This document shows positions 6,020 to 12,661 of a stretch of DNA of 25,477 nt, one piece after another. Source of the DNA: CAVDHB01 sp963608705 (GTDB taxonomy: Bacteria > Bacteroidota > Bacteroidia > Bacteroidales > Bacteroidaceae). The stretch covers positions 1 through 25,477 of the forward strand of contig CAVDHB010000037.1 in NCBI GenBank assembly GCA_963608705.1, read 5' to 3'. The stretch's first letter is position 1. Each line of letters starts with the position of its first letter. The translations under genes were made by a program, and so were the position numbers. The notes beneath the pieces are model-generated. The model was not told where the DNA came from, searched no databases, and saw only the letters and a list, made by a program, of their open reading frames with translations.

Positions 6020-6544
6020 ATGGATGTAATGACCAAAGCGCAACGCCATCGCTGTATGGCGGCCATTCATAGCAAGAATACCAAGCCTGAGATGTGGGTG
6101 AGGAGATTTTTGTTCAGCCGGGGCTTTCGCTACCGGGTGAACGATGCCCGTTTGCCGGGACATCCAGACCTGACGTTGCGGAAATACAGGACGGTGATTT
6201 TTGTGAACGGTTGTTTTTGGCATGGACATGAGGGGTGCGGAAACTATCGTATGCCCAAGTCAAATGTGGTGTTTTGGAAGAAAAAGATTGAGCGGAACAA
6301 GAAAAGAGACAGGGATGAACAACGACAGCTTGCCCGTATGGGATGGCATTGCATCACGGTGTGGGAATGTCAGCTGAAGCCTGCCGTGAGAGAGCAGACT
6401 CTGGAGGCATTGGCTTATACGTTGAATCATATATTCCTGCAAGACCATTCATTTACTTACAAAGCACCAGAGGATGAGCAGCTGAAAGTGGCGGAGGATA
6501 AGCCGGAGGAAGGGTATGGTACGAAGACAGACTGCGAAAAATAA
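6020..6544 (+). CDS. vsr: Very short patch repair (Vsr) endonuclease
   Basis: Vsr nicks DNA beside T:G mismatches left by deamination of 5-methylcytosine. The product is 174 residues from the ATG at 6020 (MDVMTKAQRHRCM), which fits the family start; an earlier in-frame ATG at 5960 would add unrelated residues. Family features are Glu24 in NTKPE, Asp50 in GHPDLTL, and FVNGCFWHGHEGC, with His68 as the likely catalytic histidine. Cys65, His70, Cys73 and Cys117 (WECQ) fit the structural zinc site. The last 40 residues are an acidic tail beyond the usual fold. No Dcm-type methyltransferase is in the window, so the gene is an orphan here. Its balanced base composition differs from the AT-rich genes to its left. 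Confidence 0.9.
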   Translation: MDVMTKAQRHRCMAAIHSKNTKPEMWVRRFLFSRGFRYRVNDARLPGHPDLTLRKYRTVIFVNGCFWHGHEGCGNYRMPKSNVVFWKKKIERNKKRDRDEQRQLARMGWHCITVWECQLKPAVREQTLEALAYTLNHIFLQDHSFTYKAPEDEQLKVAEDKPEEGYGTKTDCEK

Positions 6545-6585
6545 ATGATCGTCCGCTATTGTTCCACCAAATAAACATTGTTTAG

Positions 6586-6697
6586 GTAGAGATGCGATTC
6601 ATCGCGTCTCCGCTTTTCATAGTGTTTTAATATCTTACTAATCACAGATACAATTCATCACTGATGAATGTGGAGACGCGATGAATCGCGTCTCTAC
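6586..6697. repeat. MITE-like palindromic repeat element, inverted copy
   Basis: Ends at 6586-6611 and 6672-6697 form near-perfect 26-bp inverted repeats, each itself a hairpin. The interior matches the opposite strand of the 507-633 element (CTTTTCATAGTGTTTTAAT, AATCACAGATACAATTCATC). One arm has GAGATGCGAT facing ATCGCGTCTC, a change tolerated as G-U pairing in RNA. It lies between the vsr stop and the convergent DUF5606 gene. Confidence 0.75.
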
Positions 6698-6748
6698 TAA
6701 TTCAATATTGCAACGTGCATATGTTTGCGGACAATCATAAAAATAATA

Positions 6749-6778
6749 CATCCCGAAAGGATTTCTTCTTCCGGGATG
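6749..6778 (-). terminator. Intrinsic terminator of the DUF5606 gene
   Basis: CATCCCGAAAG (6749-6759) and CTTCCGGGATG (6768-6778) pair with one mismatch around an 8-nt loop. On the minus strand the hairpin is followed by TATTATTTTTATG, a good U-rich tail. Confidence 0.8.
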
Positions 6779-6802
6779 CTTTCTATATGGGACGGAAGCC
6801 TT

Positions 6803-7225
6803 TTAGTTAGCGGCTTCTGTGTTTTCTTCCGTTTCTTCTTTGAAGTCGGTATTACCGCTCTTTACCAGGAGGTCGTACCAAGAGAGAAGTTTCTTTATGT
6901 CAGAGACATGTACACGGTCGTGGTCGAACTTGGGCAGTACTTGCTCGAAGTAGCTGAAGAGTTCTTCCTGGGTAGCTTTGCGGAAATTGAAAGAGATTTC
7001 CTTGCCATCCTCTTTCTCTTTTACGGCCTGAAGCACGTCCAACAAGGGTACTTCTTCGTCTTCTGTGTATATGGCGATGTCACCGAGAGAGGTAATGCGG
7101 TCGTTGGCGTAAGCGGGCATACGTTTTCCAGACTCCAATGCTTCTACAATCAGCATTCTGTTACCACGGGAGACCAATTCGTATAATCCCGGTTTCCCGG
7201 CTATGGATAAGATTACTTTTTTCAT
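6803..7225 (-). CDS. DUF5606 family protein
   Basis: The 140-residue cytoplasmic protein has the family N terminus: ILSIAGKPGLYELVSRG, then MLIVEALESGKRMPAY, then ITSLGDIAIYTEDEEVPL. The domain is common in Bacteroidetes and its function is not established. The C-terminal part (FSYFEQVLPKFDHDRVHVSDIKKLLSWYD is one helical stretch, read in pieces as SYFEQVLP and KKLLSWYD) is followed by a Glu-rich tail. It lies 83 bases downstream of coaE but has its own promoter and terminator, so it can be expressed separately from the nusB operon. Confidence 0.85.
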   Translation of the reverse strand: MKKVILSIAGKPGLYELVSRGNRMLIVEALESGKRMPAYANDRITSLGDIAIYTEDEEVPLLDVLQAVKEKEDGKEISFNFRKATQEELFSYFEQVLPKFDHDRVHVSDIKKLLSWYDLLVKSGNTDFKEETEENTEAAN

Positions 7226-7257
7226 TTGTGTAGCTTCGTTTGATTACTAAACAGCGA

Positions 7258-7289
7258 CAAAGTTACGTCTTCTTTCTATTTCAGACAAA
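7258..7289 (-). promoter_or_regulatory. Bacteroides-type promoter of the DUF5606 gene
   Basis: On the minus strand TTTG (7289-7286), exactly 20 nt, then TAACTTTG (7265-7258) match the consensus in full. The gene starts 32 bases downstream. Confidence 0.75.
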
Positions 7290-7308
7290 CTGTGCCTCCT
7301 AAAAAAAA

Positions 7309-7929
7309 TTAATGTGGATGGTTGTCGGCGAAGGAGGTTAATGCGTCCTTCAGTTCCTTTATTTGGCTGGAAAGGTCTGCGTGGTAATTGTTGTGGAATA
7401 CAAAGTCCGAATGCGTGCGTTTCCATTCTTCGGGTATTTGTTTCCCTATGCGTTGTCGTACCGCTTCCTCTGTGAGTCCGTCTCGTTGCATTACTCGCTC
7501 AATCCGCAGGCTTTCCGGCGCAGAGACGGAGATGGTGAAATCAACCAATGAGTCGAACTTCGATTCAAATAACAGAGCGCATTCCATGCCTACCCACGGT
7601 GTGTCCTTTATATAATAAGGAGTAACCTGAAGTGTCCATTGTGTAAACGCTTTTCGCACTCGTGGGTGGATTAAGGCATTGACCGCTTTTTGGTGAGTTT
7701 CAGAACTGAATAGGTATTGTCCGATGGCTTGTTTGTCCAATAATCCGTTGTCCAGTATCACAGGACGACCGATGAGCTGTTGAAGATTCTCTTGCAACGT
7801 GGTGTCGGTTTGCATTAATTGCTTGGCCACCTTATCGCAATTGAAGATGGGGAATCCTTCTGCGGCCAGTAGGTTCGACACATAGCTTTTTCCGGCACCG
7901 ATACCTCCTGTGAGTGCGAACTTATTCAT
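7309..7929 (-). CDS. coaE: Dephospho-CoA kinase
   Basis: CoaE catalyses the last step of coenzyme A synthesis, ATP-dependent phosphorylation of dephospho-CoA. From the ATG at 7929 the product is 206 residues, the usual family length. The P-loop GGIGAGKS is at residues 8-15. NCDKVAKQLM, HPRVRKAF, ECALLFES and QRDGLTEEAVRQRIGKQ follow in the expected order. An in-frame ATG at 7947 would add six residues. The start overlaps the end of the ybbR-like gene, so translation is probably coupled. Confidence 0.92.
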   Translation of the reverse strand: MNKFALTGGIGAGKSYVSNLLAAEGFPIFNCDKVAKQLMQTDTTLQENLQQLIGRPVILDNGLLDKQAIGQYLFSSETHQKAVNALIHPRVRKAFTQWTLQVTPYYIKDTPWVGMECALLFESKFDSLVDFTISVSAPESLRIERVMQRDGLTEEAVRQRIGKQIPEEWKRTHSDFVFHNNYHADLSSQIKELKDALTSFADNHPH

Positions 7930-8947
7930 TGGTAATTGTGGGTTCATTTACTTGTTCTATGAGGAAGTCCACCGTAGGCGGGTCTATCTTGATGTGTTTG
8001 ATGCCTGGTGGATAACTCTTCAATGTCACGTTGAAGCTGGGTGTGGTGGCGTTAAGCAGTTCTTCGTAGGAAATGGTAGAGATGAAATCCTCCGCCTTCA
8101 CAGTCTTGAAGCGGCTGAGTCCGATTTGGAAGGATACGTTTACTTTCGAGGGAAAAGTACGTAGCATTTTTTCTGCCGGGAAGTTCACACCTACAATAGG
8201 CACTTCCACTGTTTTCTCTGTGTACATATCCGAAAAGAGAGTCACTTTCACGGTTCCCGGTGTGATTTTAGTACCCGGAATCAGCTGCAACGGCAGGTTC
8301 ACTGTACGGCTTTCCTTGAAATTGGGGAACGATTGCGCTTGGGTGTAAACTGCGGAGATATGCGCCAACGTCTCTGTGGAGGCGAATACTGTCACGGAAT
8401 CAGGACGGCATTTCACGCCGGAGAGGAAGTAGGGATACTCTGTTTTCACGTCGCCTTTGAATCGTACAGGCACTTTCTTTCCGTTGCCTATCACATATTC
8501 AAGGGTTAGTCCGTCAGGACGCAGGGTTGAAAGACGGGTGGAAGAGGCCAGTTGGGGAATAATCTTTCTTCGTAGGTCCGTACCGCTTACCGAGAGCGTC
8601 ATGTTCTCTGGTGTGTAGTCGTTGTAATTGATGACAATAGGGGAGAAGTTTGTGCCGTAGAGATAGCGCAAAATCATAGTGCCGCGGTCTTTCAGCGTCA
8701 CTTTCACTGTAGACGGAACATCCGACACCACCACTGCGTTTTCTGGCAGATTGATTATTTTTACGGGAATGTTGAAATCTTCTTCATATTCCTCGTCCAA
8801 CGTTTTTAGCAGCCAGAATACGGACGACACGACAAAGAACAATAAAAAAATCAAGAACTCTTTGTTTGCTTTGCTAAACAAAAAGGCCTTGATTTCTCTA
8901 TATCCTTTGATGAGTCCGCGGTATAGTTTAATACTCGCTTTCTTCAC
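7922..8947 (-). CDS. YbbR-like (CdaR-type) domain protein
   Basis: The 341-residue product has a cytoplasmic basic N terminus, one membrane helix near residues 30-47 (FLIFLLFFVVSSVFWLL), and an exported beta-rich region of YbbR-type repeats (NIPVKIINLPENAVVVSDVP, then DSVTVFASTETL, then VEVPIVGVN). In Firmicutes YbbR/CdaR controls a diadenylate cyclase; no such gene is beside it here, so that role cannot be assumed. It lies between yajC (15 bases upstream) and coaE (overlap). Confidence 0.85.
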   Translation of the reverse strand: MKKASIKLYRGLIKGYREIKAFLFSKANKEFLIFLLFFVVSSVFWLLKTLDEEYEEDFNIPVKIINLPENAVVVSDVPSTVKVTLKDRGTMILRYLYGTNFSPIVINYNDYTPENMTLSVSGTDLRRKIIPQLASSTRLSTLRPDGLTLEYVIGNGKKVPVRFKGDVKTEYPYFLSGVKCRPDSVTVFASTETLAHISAVYTQAQSFPNFKESRTVNLPLQLIPGTKITPGTVKVTLFSDMYTEKTVEVPIVGVNFPAEKMLRTFPSKVNVSFQIGLSRFKTVKAEDFISTISYEELLNATTPSFNVTLKSYPPGIKHIKIDPPTVDFLIEQVNEPTITNE

Positions 8948-8962
8948 CTCTTATTACTATTT

Positions 8963-9280
8963 TTATTTTGCCTGTGCGGAAGTCAGGTCTTTATACACAG
9001 AATTTTTGTCTACTTTGATTTTCACACCAGCTGAGATTTCCAGCATCACTGCGTTTTCCTCGTCAATGATTTGGGCGATTTTGCCGTAAATGCCGCCAGC
9101 TGTCACTACCTGTTGTCCCACTTCGATGCTGTTACGGAATTTTTGGATTTCTTTTTGGCGTTTCTGCTGTGGACGAATCATAAAGAAGTACATGATTACG
9201 AAGAGGACTACCAGCATGATAATCATCTGCAATCCACCGCCGCCTGCTCCTTGAAGCAGGGTTAACATTAATGTGTTCAT
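8963..9280 (-). CDS. yajC: Preprotein translocase subunit YajC
   Basis: YajC associates with SecDF at the inner membrane and supports export. The 105-residue product has one membrane helix (residues 18-34, MIIMLVVLFVIMYFFM), directly followed by the signature IRPQQKRQKE. Then comes the soluble part with VGQQVVTAGGIYGKIAQI and VDKNSVYKDL. Length and layout are typical. It lies five bases after nusB in the same operon. Confidence 0.93.
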   Translation of the reverse strand: MNTLMLTLLQGAGGGGLQMIIMLVVLFVIMYFFMIRPQQKRQKEIQKFRNSIEVGQQVVTAGGIYGKIAQIIDEENAVMLEISAGVKIKVDKNSVYKDLTSAQAK

Positions 9281-9285
9281 TGTGT

Positions 9286-10215
9286 TTACTTATTTTTTAA
9301 TAGTTTCTTTTCGCTGATGAGTTGTTTAGCTATATGGTCTAACATTCCGTTCACATAGCCTCCGCTCTTGGGAGTGGAGTAGAGTTTGGCGAGGTCTACG
9401 TACTCGTTGATGGTCACGCTGACGGGAATGTTGGGGAAGCTCAGCATTTCGGCCAAGGCGATTTGCATGATTACCACATCCATGTAGGCCAGACGGTTGA
9501 ACTCCCAGTTGCGTGTGTTCTGGCTCATGAGTTGGCGGTAGTAGTCTGCGTTTTCCAACGTATGACGGAACAAGGTCTCTGCGAATTCCTTGTCATCCTC
9601 GCTGTGGTATTCTGGCAGGAGTTCCTGATCCGCTCCGTTTTTCTCGTCAAAACGCTTGATAGTCTTCAACACGAAGGTGTCCACTATCTCCTTGTCATCA
9701 TTCCAATAAAGACTTTTGTCTTCCAGCACCTGGTCGAGTTCTTCATTTTTCTCAATGAATTCCCTGTAGATTTTTCTCCAGAACTCCCGGTCATTGGCGT
9801 AGTTGTCTTCCGCATTCGCAATGTATGCGCGATAAGTGTCAGAAGCAATGATTTTCTCATAGAGGTTCTTGATGAAATTCATGTCTTCGTCCCACGTGCG
9901 TTTTTCCGTGTCTTTGTATTCCGTGAGTTTCTTGTTTTGAATCACTTGTGCGGCAAAACGGTTGTCGGCGAACTTTCTGGATATAACTTCGTCGATGTGG
10001 AGTTTCTCATTCTTCGCGATTTCAGCTTCCACTTTCTTTTTCGCATAGACGTTCACTTCGGCTATCAATAGTAATAGATAGTTATACAAATCGTATGCTT
10101 TTGAAAGACTGAAGAAGAGTTCCTTCACAGCCACGTCTACGTTCTTGTTCCCGTTTTGGTAATAGGCATAGACTAATTGCACAATCTTTAATCGTATCAG
10201 CTCTCTGTTGATCAT
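9286..10215 (-). CDS. nusB: Transcription antitermination factor NusB, long Bacteroidetes form
   Basis: NusB binds boxA RNA with S10 during antitermination of rRNA operons. The product is 309 residues, about twice the E. coli protein. The NusB signature is in the C-terminal part: DKEFAETLFRHTLEN, then WEFNRLAYMDVVIMQIAL, then LSFPNIPVSVTINEYVDLAK and YVNGMLDHIAKQL. The N terminus (RELIRLKIVQLVYAYYQ) matches the usual first helix. The region between is a large charged helical insert of about 150 residues, which in my experience is normal in Bacteroidetes. It leads the operon nusB-yajC-ybbR-coaE. Confidence 0.9.
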   Translation of the reverse strand: MINRELIRLKIVQLVYAYYQNGNKNVDVAVKELFFSLSKAYDLYNYLLLLIAEVNVYAKKKVEAEIAKNEKLHIDEVISRKFADNRFAAQVIQNKKLTEYKDTEKRTWDEDMNFIKNLYEKIIASDTYRAYIANAEDNYANDREFWRKIYREFIEKNEELDQVLEDKSLYWNDDKEIVDTFVLKTIKRFDEKNGADQELLPEYHSEDDKEFAETLFRHTLENADYYRQLMSQNTRNWEFNRLAYMDVVIMQIALAEMLSFPNIPVSVTINEYVDLAKLYSTPKSGGYVNGMLDHIAKQLISEKKLLKNK

Positions 10216-10240
10216 ATCTTATCAGGCATATTTTCTACCG

Positions 10241-10248
10241 CAAAAGTA
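10241..10248 (-). promoter_or_regulatory. -7 box of the nusB operon promoter
   Basis: TACTTTTG on the minus strand (10248-10241) fits TAnnTTTG and lies 25 bases before nusB. A good -33 box at the right distance is not seen. Confidence 0.5.
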
Positions 10249-10351
10249 TATAAAATATCAGATACCGAATCTCTTTCCCTCTTTTTTTTAATGATTATTT
10301 TAATATCGTCGGATGCCGTACAGGAGGTTTGTAAATATTTTCGCCTTTTCT

Positions 10352-10383
10352 TTTGGTTATTTGGTAAGAAATATACATCTTTG
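10352..10383 (+). promoter_or_regulatory. Bacteroides-type promoter of the DUF3276 gene
   Basis: TTTG at 10352-10355, 20 nt, then CATCTTTG at 10376-10383. Only the first base of the -7 box departs from consensus. The start codon is 28 bases downstream. Confidence 0.6.
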
Positions 10384-10411
10384 CAGTCGAAAAAATAAAA
10401 GGTAGGTAATT

Positions 10412-10753
10412 ATGGAAGATTGTAAAAAAAAGACATCTATAGAAAACGACAAGAATGTAGTGTTTACTAAGGTAGTGAAAGCGGGACATCGTATCTATTA
10501 TTTAGATGTAAAGCGAACGGTGAAAAATGAACTTTACTTGTCCATCACGGAAAGTAAACGTGTGGTGAATGAGGCGGGAGACCATGACAAAGTGGTGTTT
10601 GAAAAACATAAGATTTTTCTTTATCCCGAGGATTTTCGTCATTTTGAGCAAGGACTGGAAGAGGCGTTGGATTTTGTGCGTTTGAACCAGGGCGAGAAAG
10701 AACCACGCAGAGAGATGGAAAAGGAAGAGGAGGAAACGGAAAATAATCAATAA
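10412..10753 (+). CDS. DUF3276 / PUR-alpha-like nucleic-acid-binding protein
   Basis: The 113-residue protein carries a single PUR-type repeat: VVFTKVVKAGHRIYYLDVKR, then LYLSITESKR, then HKIFLYPEDFRHFEQGLEEAL. This is the DUF3276 family. Its members resemble eukaryotic Pur-alpha and the Borrelia protein BpuR, which bind single-stranded DNA or RNA. The C terminus is a Glu/Lys-rich tail. It has its own promoter, and the rplY promoter starts right after its stop. The RNA or DNA target is unknown. Confidence 0.85.
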   Translation: MEDCKKKTSIENDKNVVFTKVVKAGHRIYYLDVKRTVKNELYLSITESKRVVNEAGDHDKVVFEKHKIFLYPEDFRHFEQGLEEALDFVRLNQGEKEPRREMEKEEEETENNQ

Positions 10754-10755
10754 AC

Positions 10756-10786
10756 TTGTGCGTCAAGAAAATAATGCGTACCTTTG
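10756..10786 (+). promoter_or_regulatory. Promoter of the rplY-pth-S4 operon
   Basis: TTG at 10756-10758, 20 nt, then TACCTTTG at 10779-10786, a full match to the -7 consensus. It leaves a leader of about 80 nt before rplY. An inverted repeat TGCGTCAA/TTGACGCA (10759-10766 and 10795-10802) brackets the -7 box. Confidence 0.7.
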
Positions 10787-10872
10787 CGCCCGCTTTGACG
10801 CATTAGCGGATTGAATAAGCCGTGTGATGGCGAATTAAGCACATTAGTAACAACTTAATTTAGAGTAACACA

Positions 10873-11508
10873 ATGAACGAATTTGGACTGAAAGGTACCG
10901 AAAGAAAAGAGTTTGGCAAGAAAGCCGCTCGTGACTTGCGTAAGCAAGATTTGATTCCATGTATCCTCTATGGAGTAAAAAGAGATGAAAAGGGTCTTCC
11001 CGTTTCCACTCACTTCACTGTAAAGTATGAAGATGTGTTGAAATTGGTTTATTCTCCGGATATTTACGTGGTGAACGTGGAGATTGACGGACAGGTTCAC
11101 AAAGCTGTGATGCGTGAACTCCAGTTCCATCCTGTGACGGACCGTATCCTTCACATGGACTTCTATGAGGTGACTGAAGATAAACCTATCGTGATGGAAG
11201 TGCCTATCGTATTGGAAGGTCATGCTGAAGGTGTGAAAGCCGGTGGTAAGTTAGTGACTGAAATCCGTAAAATTAAGGTACGTTCCGTGTACACTAATAT
11301 TCCTGAAAGACTGAACATCAATATTGACCACTTGCACTTGGGCAAGACTTTGAAAGTGGGTGAGTTGCATTTTGATAATCTTGAGTTGGTAACTCCGAAG
11401 GAAGTGGTTGTCTGCGCTGTTCGCTCTACTCGTCAGACCGCTGCCGCAGCTCCTGCTGCTGACGCAGCCGCAGCTCCTGCCGCAGATGCAGCCGCAGCAG
11501 AGAAATAA
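10873..11508 (+). CDS. rplY: 50S ribosomal protein L25, Ctc-type
   Basis: L25 binds 5S rRNA in the large subunit. The 211-residue product is the long TL5/Ctc form. The N-terminal 5S-binding domain has GKKAARDLRKQDLIPCILYG and MRELQFHPVTDRILHMDFYE. It is followed by the C-terminal beta domain (VPIVLEGHAEGVKAGG, SVYTNIPERLNINIDHLHLG). The last 25 residues are an alanine/proline/aspartate low-complexity tail made of near-identical repeats. It starts an operon with pth six bases downstream, the usual pairing of these two genes. Confidence 0.95.
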   Translation: MNEFGLKGTERKEFGKKAARDLRKQDLIPCILYGVKRDEKGLPVSTHFTVKYEDVLKLVYSPDIYVVNVEIDGQVHKAVMRELQFHPVTDRILHMDFYEVTEDKPIVMEVPIVLEGHAEGVKAGGKLVTEIRKIKVRSVYTNIPERLNINIDHLHLGKTLKVGELHFDNLELVTPKEVVVCAVRSTRQTAAAAPAADAAAAPAADAAAAEK

Positions 11509-11514
11509 TTGTAA

Positions 11515-12090
11515 ATGGACAAATATTTGATTGTCGGACTGGGTAATCCGGGCGATGAATATGCCGGAACCCGCCACAATGTAGGATATACTGTATTGGA
11601 CGCTTTTGCTAAGGCGTCCAATATTGTTTTTGAGGATAAACGCTACGGTTATGTCGCTTCCTGTAATGTGAAAGGAAAGAAGCTCGTCTTGCTGAAACCT
11701 ACCACATTCATGAATCTCAGCGGCAATGCGGTGCGTTATTGGATGAATGAGGAGAATATTCCCATAGAACGCTTGCTGGTCATTGTGGATGACTTGTCTT
11801 TGCCGGTCGCTTATATGCGCTTGCGAGCAGGTGGCAGTGAGGCGGGGCATAACGGATTGAAGCACATTACGTCCGTGCTTGGTTCGCAGCAATACGCCCG
11901 ACTTCGTTTCGGCATTGGCAATGAGTATCCGAGAGGAGGACAGGCCGACTTTGTACTGGGGCATTTCTCGGAGGAAGATCAAGAGAAGTTGGAGGAGGAT
12001 ATTCCTACAGCTATCGAGATTATCAAGAGTTTCTGTCTGGCGGGAATCCAGCTTACCATGAATCAGTTCAATCATCGGAAACACGCGTGA
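11515..12090 (+). CDS. pth: Peptidyl-tRNA hydrolase
   Basis: Pth frees tRNA from peptidyl-tRNA that drops off ribosomes. The 191-residue length is standard. The start YLIVGLGNPGDEYAGTRHNV holds Asn11 and the catalytic His21. KPTTFMNLSG, VDDLSLP and GHNGLKHI supply the remaining active-site and substrate-binding residues. The usual double glycine before HNGLK is Ala-Gly here (GSEAGHNGLK), a minor variant. Its stop overlaps the start of the next gene. Confidence 0.96.
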   Translation: MDKYLIVGLGNPGDEYAGTRHNVGYTVLDAFAKASNIVFEDKRYGYVASCNVKGKKLVLLKPTTFMNLSGNAVRYWMNEENIPIERLLVIVDDLSLPVAYMRLRAGGSEAGHNGLKHITSVLGSQQYARLRFGIGNEYPRGGQADFVLGHFSEEDQEKLEEDIPTAIEIIKSFCLAGIQLTMNQFNHRKHA

Positions 12091-12563
12091 TGAAAGAAGC
12101 CAGAATTGACAAATGGTTATGGTCGGCCCGTATTTTCAAGACTCGTTCACAGGCGGCGGACGCTTGTAAAAAAGGACGTGTCACCATGGACGGAGCTACC
12201 TTGAAGCCTTCTAAAATGGTGAAAGAAAATGAGATAATCAATGTGCGGAAGCCTCCAATCACTTTTTCTTTCCGTATAAAGCAGGCCATAGAGAAGAGGG
12301 TAGGTGCCAAGTTAGTGCCTGATGTGCTGGAAAATGTCACTCCGAAAGACCAGTATGAGTTGCTGGAAATGAGTCGTATCAGTGGATTCGTCAATAGGGC
12401 GAAAGGTACTGGACGGCCTACGAAGAAAGACCGGCGTGAGTTGGATGATTTCACGGAGACTCCGGTCTATCTTGGAGATGAGGATGAGGGGGATTCTTAT
12501 GACTTTTCTGAGAACGAAGCGGCGGATATTGAGTACTATCTGACACATCATCGGCAGAAATAG
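12090..12563 (+). CDS. S4-domain RNA-binding protein, HslR/Hsp15-like
   Basis: The 157-residue product begins with an S4 domain: RIDKWLWSARIFKTRSQA, then CKKGRVTMDGATLKPSKMV, then VRKPP. This matches heat-shock protein 15, which in E. coli binds 50S subunits carrying stalled peptidyl-tRNA. That fits its place directly after pth. The C-terminal part is basic (GRPTKKDRREL) and then acidic. The ATG at 12090 overlaps the pth stop; a GTG at 12087 would add one residue. Confidence 0.88.
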   Translation: MKEARIDKWLWSARIFKTRSQAADACKKGRVTMDGATLKPSKMVKENEIINVRKPPITFSFRIKQAIEKRVGAKLVPDVLENVTPKDQYELLEMSRISGFVNRAKGTGRPTKKDRRELDDFTETPVYLGDEDEGDSYDFSENEAADIEYYLTHHRQK

Positions 12564-12581
12564 TTTTTTTTAACTGCATAG

Positions 12582-12661
12582 AAGCCGTTTCTTTCATTAT
12601 CTTTTTCTATCTTTGAGCCGACTCAAAATAGAATAACGTAATGGAAGAAACGGCTTTTTTT
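12582..12661 (+). terminator. Long hairpin plus T run over the relA promoter and start codon
   Basis: Bases 12582-12600 pair with 12638-12656 with only G-U wobbles, and 12605-12617 pair with 12622-12633 around the loop CCGA with one bulged C. The two stems are separated by a small internal loop, so nearly all of a 75-base stretch is paired. Bases 12655-12661 are seven Ts. In a transcript read through from the upstream operon this forms an intrinsic terminator and hides the relA ATG at 12641. A transcript from the relA promoter lacks the left arm. Confidence 0.7.
12608..12615 (+). promoter_or_regulatory. -7 box of the relA promoter
   Basis: TATCTTTG is a perfect -7 box 25 bases before the relA ATG. 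It lies inside the inner stem of the long hairpin. No convincing -33 box is seen at 19-21 nt. Confidence 0.6.

Noticed and set aside
10786..10872. Riboswitch or ribosomal-protein leader before rplY
   Set aside because: The leader is about 80 nt and only a small hairpin (CCGCT/AGCGG) is visible; nothing matches a known leader class.
11251..12084. 277-codon minus-strand frame opposite rplY and pth
   Set aside because: It is the antisense of two certain genes; its low-complexity Cys/Ser/Gly tract is the reverse of the L25 alanine tail.
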